Of a DNA stretch of 64,000 nt, positions 45,416 through 58,200 are shown in pieces. The notes under the pieces were generated by a model. The model did not search any database, was not told the DNA's origin, and saw only the letters and a list, made by a program, of their open reading frames with translations. The first letter of the stretch is position 1, and the number at the start of each line of letters is the position of its first letter. The stretch covers positions 310,001 to 374,000 of the forward strand of contig NZ_CP050303.1 of assembly GCF_014189505.1 (NCBI RefSeq). Direction: 5' to 3'. The translations under genes were made by a program, and so were the position numbers. The DNA comes from Phyllobacterium sp. 628. Its GTDB lineage: Bacteria > Pseudomonadota > Alphaproteobacteria > Rhizobiales > Rhizobiaceae.

Positions 45416-48400
45416 TCAGAACTTTCCGACCACGTTGAGGAATACACCCTGATCATTGAGCGTCAAATCTCTCAGATCATCGGAGAACGAGCCGAAATTG
45501 TAGCCAACGCCGACCTTGAAGTTTTCACCGACATGCCGGTAGAGAGCAACAAGTGCGCCAAAGTCCGTGGTCTTGGCCTCCGGCATGTGCAGCACGCGCC
45601 CTTCCAGCAGTCCATCCCAATTCTTGACGATGTGCAGGTCGGTGCGAATGATCCCAAGGTGAGCTGACGATGTCTGCCACTCGTCAAACTTGTCACGATC
45701 ACCTTCAAGCAGACGCTGGCGCACCTCGCCATAACGGAAGCCGTATTTGCCACCGACGGAAAGCCACGGGAACAGATCGTAGGTAAAGTCTGCCGACATG
45801 ATGTGGCTGCGTTGTGACGGACCATACTCGTCACCGGTTATTGCGCTGACCTGATTTTCGCCCGGCGCATCATACAGCCAGGTATATTTGAACAGGGCAT
45901 TCAGCCGGTCATTGTCAACAGGCCGATAGGCATAGCCAAAGGATGCCTCAACATAGTTGCCATCGCGGAAAGAGCTCTCCGAGCTTGAATCCGAAAGAAC
46001 AGCATCAACATTGACCAGCATACGCCAGTTATCATTGGTCTTGTAATTCAGACCCGTGGCGAAGAGATAGGTGTTTCTGTCCCGTGTGCCGTCATCGGAA
46101 TCTTCGAAGCGGGCTTCACCGCGGACACGCGCCGTAATCTTGTCATTGTCTTTGTATCCGACCGACAAGGAGACAGCTTTGCGGTCAAAGTCGGAACGGT
46201 CAAGACCGGTGCTGGGATCGATCGTATCGTCCTGGATCGTTCCGGCTTCAAAGCCGCCATCGACCGTCCATTGCTTGTCGGGCGTGTAAACGACGCCGTA
46301 GGATTTTGTGATGGAGTCGCGCTGACCGAACAGATCGTAATTGTTCTCGGCATAGGCCGACCAATATTCGTCAAACTTGCGCCGTGCGCCGAAGACGATG
46401 GAACCCTTGTCAACGCCAGACAGATCATAGGAGCGCTCCAGATCAAACGCCCTGTCAGGATCGAGACGATAGCCAAAATAGTAACTGTCGTCCGCCGTGG
46501 GATTGTAGGTTATAGCCGCCAGCGCGCCTACACCGGTTTCACCATAGGACACTTCGCCTTCAAGACCGATCTTGTCGGTGAGCTTGAATTTGGACCCCAC
46601 ACCGATGCGGTCACCGCGATCGAGATCGCCCGAATAAGCAACAGTCGCCTGACCAAAACCGTAATAGGTGTGATCCGCATCCGGCGCATATTCCAGCCGC
46701 ACACCCAGATCCACACGTGAGCCGTTATAACCGTCCTTGCGGATCGAAGATGCACGCGGATTGGATATGTCGATATAGCTGACACCGAACGAGGCTTTCC
46801 AGTATTCGTTCAACTGCTTGCTGACCGATGCTGTTCCCTTGCGCTTGGTGCGCCCGCCGAGTTCACGGCCGTCAAATTCGCTCCGGGCATTGGATTCAAC
46901 AAAATCGTCATAGGTCAGGTTCAGCTTGACGTCCTTGGTCACATCCACATCCGCGTGGGCACCCCAGATGCGCTGATCAACGGAGATCTGATCGGACAGC
47001 GTCGAGAAACCGGCCTGCTTCTGTTCGTAGTAAGCGCCGACTGTGCCCTTCATACCGCTCTTGGTAATATCCTCCAGAGCCACCTGCCCCTTGGCTCTCC
47101 AGGCGACAGCGGCACGGTTCCGCGTTCCGGTTGTATCGATATCGCTCAGCGTCAAGCCGCCATCCGTGGACCGCGATGAACCAAAGCCGGGGCCCTTGGA
47201 ATGAGAAATTTCTCCTTCAAGGAAGGTTTTTTCCGAGTGGCGTATCTGGATGTCGGCACCATAGGCCTGCTGGTTGGCAAGACCCGTGTTTTCGTTCATT
47301 CCGGTGACACCGATACGAACCTTGTCATCAAACCATTGCTGCGCACGGCCGCCATAGACATAACCGTCAAGATCGCCTGCCAGCGGTGTAAACTCATACT
47401 GGGAGATGAGGTAAACCTTATTGCCGCCCAAGGCACCTTCGCGCACGGGACTATCGGTTACCGTTGAGGATGACAGCGGCCGCTTCAAAATCAACATGCC
47501 CTGCAGATAGTCGAACGAATAATCTTCGCCATAGCGCAGCGAACGGCGCTCTATCACCTGATTGGTGGTTGAATCACGCACTTCAACAGTCACGGTTTCC
47601 GAACCGACAGTGATATCCTGCCGGCGCATGAAGTAAGCCGATCCGCCTGTACCAAGAAATTCGTCACGCTGCGGCAGCGTGTCGGGCTGCGCGGCATAGA
47701 GCGTTACTTCGGTCTTGCGCTCACCAAAAGGCGTGGTGGCTTCCGATCGGTAAACACCGCTTGCACCATACAGAGCCCGTTCGGACCGCATGAATTCCGT
47801 GCCTTTGATAATGGCTTTGTAATTGCCCCACATCACATGGCTGTCGCCGCGATCGAGGCGGACATAGAACTTGCCATTGGTCGGTGCATCATCGACAACC
47901 GTCGAGTCGTCGCCATAGATCGGATAAAACTCATTCGGATCAAGCCGGCGCAACAATTGACGCGGGTCCTTGGCATCCAAGCCGCGGAAGAGGTTTCCGA
48001 GTTTGTCTTCGCCCGTATCCCCGGCAGCAGTCAGCAGATACTGACCTTTGATCTTGCCCTTCAGATAGAAGGCCAGCCTGCCCTTTGTATAAACATCGTC
48101 ATATTCACCGGAGCGGACAGTTTCGATGTTTTTGTCGCCGAACCGCTTTCCGACAGTCAGGTCAGCGAGAGCAACATAGAACCAGTCGTTCTTGGGAATG
48201 TTGATCTGACGCTTGAAATCAAGCGCACTGCCCTTCAACGAGCCAAGCACTGCAACATCCACATCGTGATCGCCCGGCGGCAATATGCGCTGCATCACAA
48301 AGGCATGGTCAGGGTCGATAGGTATGGTGTCGTTCAGCGCGCGGACCTGATACCCCTCGGGAACGTTGCGGCCATAAACGGTAACCGCACCACCATAGAT

Positions 48401-49252
48401 CTGGATGTTGCGCAACGCAGTATTGTCTTCACCCATACCGGGCGCTACCGCATCGGTAACCTTGCCCTGATTTTCCGGCGGGAGTTCCCGGTCGGTGCGC
48501 GCAAGCGGGCGCGCCATGGTTTCATCGTAGCGGCCCTTGTCATCATAAACGCGCAGGACATATTTGAAACGGGTCTCGTCGTTCTTTGTCTGCGGCATGA
48601 CCCATCCGGCTTCGCCATTGACGGCAACAGGAATGACCGCGGCAGGCGTTTCAGTGACCTGATCCTTCCCTTCAAAGATACGGATTTCCGAGCGGGTGAT
48701 AAAGGCCGGATAGTTGGACGTTGCGAGGAACCGGACCGGTTCCCCCACGCGATAAGACCGCCTGACCGGCGTGGTCGAGACGTTCAATACCGGTTTGGTA
48801 TCGAGACCGTCGAACTTCACCTGAATGTCGACAGCGCTCAAACCCACATCGGCTTTGCGCTGGCGGTCCGGGGTCTTCTCGGCAGATACCTGAGCTGGCT
48901 TCGCTGGCGCTGCACCGGGTTTTTCCGGCTTCTTGCTTTCGACAACCGGTTCGCCGTCAACACTGATCGAGAAGGGAATATTTCCGGCTTCGCCGGGTTT
49001 TTCCTGTTCGACATTGGGGGCAATGCGCGCGCCTTTGACGGCGACGCTGCTGTCAAGAACCTTGCCGCGCAGCGCAGATGTGCAGGCCGTGTCGAGGCAC
49101 TCCTGCTTCGGAGCCTGTTCCTGTGCACGCGCCGGAACAGCGGCAAAACTTGCACCAACAATGGCACAACCGGCGAGCAGCAAACGGCGGCGCATACCAA
49201 TATCCAAAGTGGATGTGTTACGAACCTTTGAGTTAACGCGGGTCATTTTCAT
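45416..49252 (-). CDS. Large outer-membrane beta-barrel protein, partner of giant repeat protein
   Basis: A 1278-residue exported protein I cannot assign to a named family. A signal peptide ends near PARAQEQ (about residue 44). A Pro/Glu/Lys-rich segment with two cysteines follows, then an Ig-like beta-sandwich (about 150-260, STTPVRRSYRVGEPVRF), a second beta region (about 280-400) and a middle region up to about 640. From there to the end alternating short strands with aromatic turn residues and a terminal Phe (VVGKF) indicate an outer-membrane barrel. No TonB box or plug is evident. Its ATG overlaps the stop of the giant repeat gene by four bases, so the two are coupled. It may anchor, translocate or bind the giant. 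ATG 20 codons later is an alternative start. Confidence 0.7.
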   Translation of the reverse strand: MKMTRVNSKVRNTSTLDIGMRRRLLLAGCAIVGASFAAVPARAQEQAPKQECLDTACTSALRGKVLDSSVAVKGARIAPNVEQEKPGEAGNIPFSISVDGEPVVESKKPEKPGAAPAKPAQVSAEKTPDRQRKADVGLSAVDIQVKFDGLDTKPVLNVSTTPVRRSYRVGEPVRFLATSNYPAFITRSEIRIFEGKDQVTETPAAVIPVAVNGEAGWVMPQTKNDETRFKYVLRVYDDKGRYDETMARPLARTDRELPPENQGKVTDAVAPGMGEDNTALRNIQIYGGAVTVYGRNVPEGYQVRALNDTIPIDPDHAFVMQRILPPGDHDVDVAVLGSLKGSALDFKRQINIPKNDWFYVALADLTVGKRFGDKNIETVRSGEYDDVYTKGRLAFYLKGKIKGQYLLTAAGDTGEDKLGNLFRGLDAKDPRQLLRRLDPNEFYPIYGDDSTVVDDAPTNGKFYVRLDRGDSHVMWGNYKAIIKGTEFMRSERALYGASGVYRSEATTPFGERKTEVTLYAAQPDTLPQRDEFLGTGGSAYFMRRQDITVGSETVTVEVRDSTTNQVIERRSLRYGEDYSFDYLQGMLILKRPLSSSTVTDSPVREGALGGNKVYLISQYEFTPLAGDLDGYVYGGRAQQWFDDKVRIGVTGMNENTGLANQQAYGADIQIRHSEKTFLEGEISHSKGPGFGSSRSTDGGLTLSDIDTTGTRNRAAVAWRAKGQVALEDITKSGMKGTVGAYYEQKQAGFSTLSDQISVDQRIWGAHADVDVTKDVKLNLTYDDFVESNARSEFDGRELGGRTKRKGTASVSKQLNEYWKASFGVSYIDISNPRASSIRKDGYNGSRVDLGVRLEYAPDADHTYYGFGQATVAYSGDLDRGDRIGVGSKFKLTDKIGLEGEVSYGETGVGALAAITYNPTADDSYYFGYRLDPDRAFDLERSYDLSGVDKGSIVFGARRKFDEYWSAYAENNYDLFGQRDSITKSYGVVYTPDKQWTVDGGFEAGTIQDDTIDPSTGLDRSDFDRKAVSLSVGYKDNDKITARVRGEARFEDSDDGTRDRNTYLFATGLNYKTNDNWRMLVNVDAVLSDSSSESSFRDGNYVEASFGYAYRPVDNDRLNALFKYTWLYDAPGENQVSAITGDEYGPSQRSHIMSADFTYDLFPWLSVGGKYGFRYGEVRQRLLEGDRDKFDEWQTSSAHLGIIRTDLHIVKNWDGLLEGRVLHMPEAKTTDFGALVALYRHVGENFKVGVGYNFGSFSDDLRDLTLNDQGVFLNVVGKF

Positions 49253-52200
49253 TGGCCTGCCTCCACGCGTGTCTCAATGTTCAGTTCGTAGTCTCCTCCA
49301 ACCGTTTTCCATCGTTTTGCGACTTCCTCCTGAACCGCGTCCATACGCTGTTTGGCGAGGTCCTTGTTCGAGTTCGCGGCGTAGCTGATCCGCAGGGTTG
49401 ATGGTTTCTCCTTCAGCACGCTGATGAGCTGATCAACACCCTTGCTCCACTCATTCTTCAGCTCGCTATTTCCGGGCTGGAACGCTTCATCCTTTAGGTC
49501 GAGCCGCACAACACGGCCAAGCGATGCACCGAAATTCAGCGATGACATCTTGCCTGCGGTGAGACGGATGACACGCGGATTTTCTGTCGTCAGGCGATAG
49601 CCGGTCGGCAACGTACGTGGATCAAGCTTCATGATAAAGTTGGAACCGATGCGCGAATCCGGAAGATCGGCACAGGCCACGTGGAAGCGTCCGAACTTGT
49701 CCGTTGTAATAAGCAAGCCGCGCACCGTGGCAACGCGCACGCCCGGCAAGCCCGGCTCGCCATCGTCCTGATAGCCATTGCCATTCAAGTCATCGAACAC
49801 TTTGCCGACGATGTCACCGCAATCGAATACAGGCTCAACCATAATCTCAACGGATGCGCTGGCCTCCGGTGCAAGCGAATTACCGCCCGGTCCTGTGACA
49901 CGCGCCCTGTTCACATGCTTGCCCGGCCCGGCCGTGCTCAATGCCAGCATCTGCAGACGAATGACCACTTCAGCCTTCGGTCCCAAAGCTATGTTTTCAA
50001 AGAAGACATTCAGACCGTTGACAACCGGCGTGACAGCCACGCCGTTAATCGATGCTGATCCCTCGACATAGCGGAAACCGGAAGGCATGCGATCAACGAC
50101 ATTCACCCCGCCAACATTGCTGTTGGTCTTGTTGGTGACCTTGATGGTGAACGGTGCCTTTTCACCACGCCTTATCTGACGCAGGCCAGCCTGCTTGGTA
50201 ATCGTCACATCGGAAGGCTGCGCGGCGGGAAGATCGATGAGCGACTTGGCTTCAGCCGCATCGATGGCCGTTCCGCCGCTGGCACCGCCACGATAGTAGC
50301 CGCGAGCTGTCGCCTTATTCAGAACGCCGTCCTTGACGCCTGCAGCACCATCCACATCGGACTGAGCCAATGTATATGTCGCGGTGAAGGTATGGTTTTG
50401 GCCGGGCGCGATAGCAGTCAGCCCCGGTGAGAACGCACCGAGTTTGTTGGCTGCTGTTTTCCCGTTAAAAGTCGGACCGGCATCGATCGGGGCAATGTCG
50501 TTGACAACCACATTGCCGACATTTGTCACCACGAAATTGTAAGTGATTGTATCGCCGGCATCGATAAATCCGTTGCCATTGACGTCACTGACCTTCCCCG
50601 TCTTTGTAACTTCGATTTTTGGATCCTGCTGGATCGGCGAAGTGACCGAACTCGGCATACTGGTGATTGCGGCGCCGCCGCTGGACGGTGTGCCCGAAGC
50701 CGTGGCTGAATTCACCACTTGCCCCGCATCAAGATCCTGCTGTGTCAGCTTGTAGCGAGCTGTGAAGGTCGTGCTATCCGTCGTTCCCGTCGTAAGCAAT
50801 GCGATAGGCCCGCCAGAGACGACCACATTGGGCAATGTGTCGGCGAGCGTGACATTTGTCAGATCCACGTTGCCCGTGTTGGTCACGACAAATGTGTAAT
50901 CAATCGTCGAGCCGACCGTGCTTCCCGATGGCGTTCCGCCGGTTTTAACGACAGTCAATGTGGCAACCGGGGTCACCGGTGTGGTCACCTGACTAGGAGG
51001 ACTGACAATCGGATTGCCACCCGTTGCGGGCGTGCCAGATACCGTTGCCGAGTTTTCGACTTTGCCCTTGTTCAGATCAGCCTGCGTCAGCGTGTAACGC
51101 GCCTTGAACGTCGTGGTATCCTGCGCACCAGGTGCCAGATCAATGGGTCCGCCTGTGAGCACGATGCCCGCAAGGCTATCATTCAGCGTGATACCGTTCA
51201 TCGTGACATTACCGGTGTTCTTGACGATGAAGGTGTAATCGATCGTCGAACCAACTGTATTCCCGGATGGAGTTCCAGCCTTTTTCTCAACCGTCAGCGC
51301 CGGGGAAAGTGTTGCCTTGGCTGTAGCCGTTACTTCCGGCGACGTAGTGGTTCCATCGGTCGCCTTGGCTTTGTTGGTGACTGATCCAGTATCAAGGTCA
51401 GGCTGCTTGACCGTATAAGTGCCTGTGCAGGTAAGGGTAGCTTTTGGCGCGAGACCGCCCACCGGTAGAGCGGGGCAATTTACGGCGGCAATCTTGTCGT
51501 CCGCAACGGAAATCGGCTGCGTGATCGTCACATTACCGCTGTTGGTCACCAGATAGCGGTAGCTGACAACACTGCCCACGGCCGTATAAGGATCACCAGC
51601 AGTTATCGACTTCACCATCGTTAGTGCAGGCGTTTTTGTTGCCAGCGCCTTCGCTTCAACCTCTGGCGAAACCGTTGTTCCGTCAGTGGCTGTTGCTTTA
51701 TTGGTGACGGAACCGGCATCAATGTCTGTCTGCGTCACCTTATAACTTGCGGTACAGGTCAGCGTCCCCTTCGGGATAAGACCGCCCGCGGGTAATGATG
51801 GGCACTGCACAGCATTGGGTGCTGTGATCTTGTCATCGTTAACCGAAAGCGGCTGTTTGATGGTGACGTTACCGCTATTGGTGACCACGTATTCATAGGT
51901 CACCACATCTCCCGTCACAGCATAGGGATTGCCTGACGTTATGCTCTTGACGAGAACGATCGCCGGAGCCGCCGTGATAGTTGACGTCACGCTGCCAGTC
52001 GCGCTGACAAGTTTGCCATCCAGCGTAGTGCCCGTTGCGGTAACTTTGTTCTTTACTGACCCAAGATCGACGTCAGCCTGAGTGAGCGTATATTCGGCAG
52101 TGAAGGTCGTGCTGTCCACAGCCTTCGGAATGAAGGTGTTGATCGCCGTACCATTCAGCGTAACGCCAGCGAGCTGTTCAGAAAGCATCACATCTTTCAA

Positions 52201-55200
52201 CGTCACATTGCCGGTATTCTCAAGTTTGAACGTGTAGCTGATCTTCGACCCAACAGTGTTGCCCGTCGGCGCACTTGCCGTTTTCACAATCGTCAGCGCT
52301 GGTGCCGACGTGATTGGCGTCGAAACTTTGCTATTGCCCGTTACCGCTGCGCTGTTAGCGGGTTTGCCAGTGGCAGTGACTTCGTTGTCAACTTTACCCG
52401 CGTCGATGTCCCTCTGCTTAAGCTTATAACTAGCTTTGAATGTCGTGCTATCCTCGGCACCGGGGATCAGATCAATCGGACCACCGGTCAGCACAATATC
52501 AGTCAGCGTATCGGTGAGCGTGATGCCCTTCAGCGTCACGTTGCCCGTATTCTTGACGGTGAATGTGTAATCAATGGTCGAGTCGATAATATTACCGGAA
52601 GGAGGACCGGCAGTCTTCACCACCGTAATGGCAGCGGCAGATGCGATAGGCGTTGAGGTACCGCTTGTACCAGTTACGTCAGCCCCGGTCGGTGGTGTAC
52701 CTTTGACACTGGCCGCATTGTCGACCTTGCCAGCATCCACATCATCCGTCTGTTTGAGCGTGTAGGTACCGGTACAGGTTGTTGTTGCATTTGGCGCCAG
52801 TTCCGTCACTGCGCAAACTGGCGGTGTCGGAAGTTTCGTATCGGTAACGGCAATGGCCTTCAGCGTCACATTACCGGTGTTCTTGACCGTGAAAGTATAG
52901 ACGATCGTCGAACCTGCGGTATTGCCCGATGGCGGGCCTGCCGTTTTGACCAGCGAGATTCCGGCAGCGGAAGTAATCGTCGATGTCACCGTGCTATCGT
53001 TCTTGACCACGATACCATTCGGCGCTGTGCCGGAGCCGGTCACAGTGTTGATGACCAAGCCTTTATCGATATCTTCCTGTTTGAGCGTATAGCGCGCAGT
53101 AAATGTCGCCGTGTCCACTGCTCCGGGTTCCAAAGTCGCGATCGCATTTCCGGACAGTACGACACCCGCCAGCTGATCCGAGAGCATGACCTGTGTCAGC
53201 GTGACATTGCCCGTGTTTTCAATCCGGAATGTGTAATCAATGGTCGAACCAACGGTATTGCCGGATGGCGTGCCTGCGGTCTTTTCTACTTTCAGAGCGG
53301 GTGCAGCGGTAATCTGCACGGTCGCCTGATCTCCCGCTGAGACAGCGGCCCCCGTGGGCGGCGTGCCGCTCACCGTAGCCTGATTAACAACACTGCCGGT
53401 ATTCACATCGCCCTGGTCCAGCGTATAGCTGCCGGTACAGGTTGTGCTTATGCCGGGTTCTAGTGTCGTCGCGGCGCATGTCGGAGCAACGGCCAGTTTT
53501 GTATCGGTAATGGCTATTCCTTTGAGGGTCACATTGCCGATATTCTGCACCGTAAAGGTGTAGGGAATTGTCGAACCTTTGACGCTGCCGCTTGGTATAC
53601 CCGCAGACTTCTGAAGCGAGATACCGGGAGCTGAAGCCACCGGAGTCGATGTGGTTGAATTGTTGCTGGTTACAGATGGTGCGCCCCGCGACGGCGTACC
53701 CGTGGCATTGGCTGTGTTGTTGACAACACCGGCGTTCACTTCCGGCTGCGTAATGGCGTAGGTGCCTGTGCACTGTGCGACGTCTTTCGGATCAAGCGCA
53801 GTCTTGTCGCACGTGATCGATGCGATCTTGACGTCATGCACGACAATCGCGGTGACCCTCACATTGCCGGTATTGGTAACCGTGAATGTGTACGGAATTG
53901 TCGACCCCTGACTTTGTCCCGACAAGGTTCCTGCCGACTTCACTATAGACAAGGCAGCAGCGGCCGGAACGTTTGTGGTAAAACTGTCAGGCGGGCTAGT
54001 GATCTTTTGATTGGTCGGCGTAAAGCCGGAAGCCGTCGCTGTATTGGTGATCGTGCCGTTTTCGATATCCGCCTGCGTCAGGGTGTAATCCGCAGTGAAT
54101 ACTTTGCTCTCGCCCGGCTGCATGGTGTACGGGCCACCGCTGACATCAACACTGATCCGGTTGTCGGCCACATCGACAAGCGTCAGCGGGATATTGCCGG
54201 TATTGGTCACTGTAAAGGTGTAGTGAACAATCGATCCGGCCGTATTGCCTGTTGGTGGAGTCGCCGTCTTGACGATGACCAGCGAACCCTCTTCCGGGAT
54301 GATCTTCTCAACGGTTGATGGCGGACTGATCACAGACTTGCCGGTCGCCGTCTGACCTGCAGCAGTCGCAGTATTTGTGACCTTGCCGGCATTGACGTCA
54401 GCCTGGGTCAGCGTATGTGAACCGGTGCAGACTGTCTGCGCACCCGGCGCAAGCGACGTCACGGGACAGGAAGCCGCCGCATCGAGCTTACCATCGCTGA
54501 CAGCGATGTTTGTCAGTGGCAGATTGCCGTCATTCTTTACCGTAAAGGTGTAATCAATCTTCGAACCAGCCCTGTTTTGGGCAGGTGTCCCGGCAACCAC
54601 CGCTTTGACGATGGACAAGGAAGGCTTTTGCTCAAGCAGCGTATCGGTTGAACTTTGCAGGCTTGGAACCGCTGTTTCGTTCGTGTCGGTACCCGATGCC
54701 GTTGCGCTGTTGGTCACATGGCCGCGATCAATGTCAGCCTGCGTGATTGTGTAAACACCGGTTATTGCCGAGCTGGTTTGATTCACTGCCAATGTGGCAA
54801 TCGGGTTGCCTGAAAGGACAACACCGGCGAGGCTTTCTGTTACCGTGACGTTTGTGAGCGGCAGATTACCCGTATTTGTAACCGCAAATGTGTAAGGGAT
54901 GGTCGATCCGACAGTGCTGCCCGTTGGTGTTCCATGGGTCTTGACCAGCGTCAATTGCGGCGTTTGTGCAATGGCGACAATCGCACTGGCGCTGGCATCA
55001 ACGGAAGCGCCTGCGGCCGTCTGTCCAGCGGCTGAAGCAGTGTTTACCACCTCGCCCTTGTTCACATCCGCCTGGGTCAGGATATACGTGGCCGTGAATA
55101 CATGTGTATCACCCACCGCAAGAGCCACAGGTCCACCTGGAACCGTTACCAGCGGATCTGTAACATTGACATTGCTCAATGGCAGGTTGCCGGTGTTCTT

Positions 55201-58200
55201 AACCGTGAACGTATAAACAACGGTTGAACCAGCCGTATTGCCGGATGGCGTTCCAGCCGTTTTGACCAAACTGATGTTTGGCTCTGCTGCAATCGGCGTT
55301 GTCGTGCCGGATGAATTACTGTTGACGGGTGACGTACCGCGCGATGGCGTGCCGCTTGCAGTCGCCGTGTTCACCACCTTGCCGGCATTCACCTCGGGCT
55401 GCGTGATGGCGTAAGTGCCCGTACAGGTCGTTACCGCTTCCGGCACAAGCGAGGTAGGATTGCATGTAACACTCGTCAATTTCGGATCATTGATCGCTAT
55501 ATTTGTGACAAGCACGTTACCCGTATTGGTGACTTCAAATGTATAGACAATCGTTGAGCCTGCGGCATTGCCCGACGGCGCAGCGGCGCGCTTGACCAGC
55601 GACAAAGCTGGTGCCGCGCTGATCGTCGTTGATGTTGTCGATGGCGCGCTGGTGAAATCAGCACCGCCACCCTGCGGTGTACCTGTCGCAGTCGCGCTGT
55701 TGTTGACAACGCCCGCTTCAATGTCCGCTTGGACAAGGGTGTATGTCGCCGTGAATGTGGTCGTATCAACAGCACCCGGCACGAATGTCGGGATCGGACC
55801 ACCGGCCAGAATGATGTTTGGCAAAAGATCCGCGACTTTCACGTTTGTCAACGTCACGTTGCCGGTATTTTCGATCCGGAATGAATAGGTAATCGTGTCG
55901 CCCACCCGGTTGCCTGTGAGGGCTCCGGCGGTCTTGACGATGGTCAGGTTCGGCGTGCGGGTGATCGGCGTCGCTGTGGTATCCGGTGTGCTTGTCACGC
56001 TAGCACCGGTCGGAGACGTTCCCGTTGCCGTTGCGCTGTTAGTCACCGTTCCGGCGTTAACTTCGCCCTGTGTAATCGTATGGGTGCCTGTGCATGTCGT
56101 GTTTGCACCGGGAACCAATGTCGTTACAGGACAGGTAGCAACTGCATCCAGTTTCGCATCGTTGATCACAAGTCCGGTCAGCGTCACATTGCCCGTATTA
56201 ACAACGTTGAATGTATAGCTGATCGTTGCGCCTGCAGCATTACCGGTCGGCGTTCCCGCTACCTTGTCGATGGTCAATGCAGGTACGCGCGTAAGTGTTG
56301 TATCTGTCGTGGACGGGCCGCCAGTAATGGCCGGTCCGGACGGCGGCGTGCCGCTCACCGTTGCCGAGTTGCTGGCCCTGCCGGCGTTCACTTCCGCCTG
56401 GGTGATGGTATGCGTACCCGTGCATGTCGTGCTGGCATTGGGCGCAAGTGTGGTTGCCGCGCAGACCGCAGCCGCATCCAGCTTTGCATCCGTGATTGCA
56501 ATCGTCGTCAGCGTTACGTTACCAGTGTTCTTGACCGTAAACGTATAGGGAATTGTCGACCCCGCCGTATTGCCCGTCGGTGTTCCCGCAACCTTGTCGA
56601 TGGTGATTGACTTCGACTGGGTGATCGGAGTCGTGGTGGTTGACGGCGTGCTTGTAACAGGGCCCGTTGGCGATGTGCCCGTAGATGTCGCCGAGTTGGC
56701 GACCTGACCGGCATTAATATCGGCCTGGGTCAGCGCATAAGTGCCTGTACAGGTGGTGTTTGCGCCCGGTGCCAGCGTCGTTACCGTACAAACCGGCGCA
56801 GCCGGAAGCTTCGAATCGTTCACGGCAATATTGGTCAATGTCACGTTGCCGGTGTTTGTTACTGTGAACGAATAGGCGATCGTTGATCCCGGGGTGTTGC
56901 CTGTCGGTGCACCTGCGGACTTCGCGATTGCGATTGATGACGAACGTGTCAATGGCGTGGCTGTGCCATCCGGGGTGCTGATCGCCTTGGGTCCGGTCGG
57001 CGGTGTGCCATTGGCAGTGGCGCTGTTATCCGCAGTTCCCGCATCAACCTCAGCCTGCGTGATCGTATGCGAGCCAGTGCAGATCGTGCTGTCGCCCGGC
57101 TGCAATGTCGTCGCCGGACAGGTGGCAGGACTGCTCAGTTTCGCATCATTGATGCCGACGGATGTTAACGTGACGTTGCCGGTGTTCTTCACGGTGAACG
57201 TGTAGGCAATGGTACCGCCCGCTGCATTGCTAGTTGGCGTGCCTGCGGCCTTGTCGATCGTCAGCGCCGGTGCGCTGGCAAGCGGGGTGGCTGTGGTGCT
57301 TGGCGGGCTGGTGATGGCGCCACCGGTTGGCGGTGTCCCACTCGCAGTGGCACTGTTGTTCGATGTTCCGGCGTTTACTTCCGCCTGCGTAATCGTATGT
57401 GTACCGGTACACGTTGTGCTGGCATTCGGTACAAGCGTCGTTGCAGCGCATGTTGCGGCGGCATCCAATTTCGCATCGTTGATGACAACCCCTGTGAGGG
57501 TGACATTGCCTGTGTTTTTCACCGTGAACGTGTAAGGGATCGTCGATCCGGCTGTTGCTCCAGTTGCAGTACCCGCAACCTTGTTGACGGTCATCGATGC
57601 GGAGCGGGTTAGCGGCGTATTGACAGTTGAAGTACCGCTGTTGACCGGGCTGCCATCAGGACCTGTCGTGGTTGCACTTGCCGTATTGTTGGAGGTCCCG
57701 GCATCGACTTCGGCCTGGGTGATCGTGTGGGTACCGGTACAGGTGGTTACTGCACCTGGCGCCAGTGTCGTCTGCGCGCAGGTGGCACCCGGCGCATCAA
57801 GCTTTGCGTCGTTAATAACCAGAGTGATCAGCGTGGTGTTGCCGGTGTTTTGAACCCGGAAGGAATAAGCAATGGTTGAACCTGTGGTATTGCCCGATGG
57901 CGCACCCGCAGTCTTCACAATGGAAACCGAACCAGTCCGGGTGAGCGGTGTTGATGTCGTGCTGGGACCGCCATTGACGGGATCACCGGTTGGCGGTGTG
58001 CCACGCACCGTTGCACTATTATCAACCTTACCGGCGTCCACTTCAGCCTGAGTGATCGTATGCGTACCGGTGCAGATCGTGTTGGCATTCGGGGCCAGCT
58101 GCGTAACGGGACATAACGGACCTGGAGCGGGAATCTTGGGGTCAGTGACCACGATGGATTTCAGCGTCACATTGCCGGTATTCGTTACGGTAAAGTTATA

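Noticed and set aside
47837-49231. A 464-residue open frame on the plus strand opposite the barrel-protein gene
   Set aside because: It is the antisense shadow of a clearly coding gene with a signal peptide and barrel ending; its translation has no recognisable domain and no ribosome site.
45416-49252. TonB-dependent receptor for the adjacent TonB/ExbBD system
   Set aside because: No TonB box or plug domain is visible near the N-terminus, and the gene is coupled to the giant repeat protein rather than to the iron genes.
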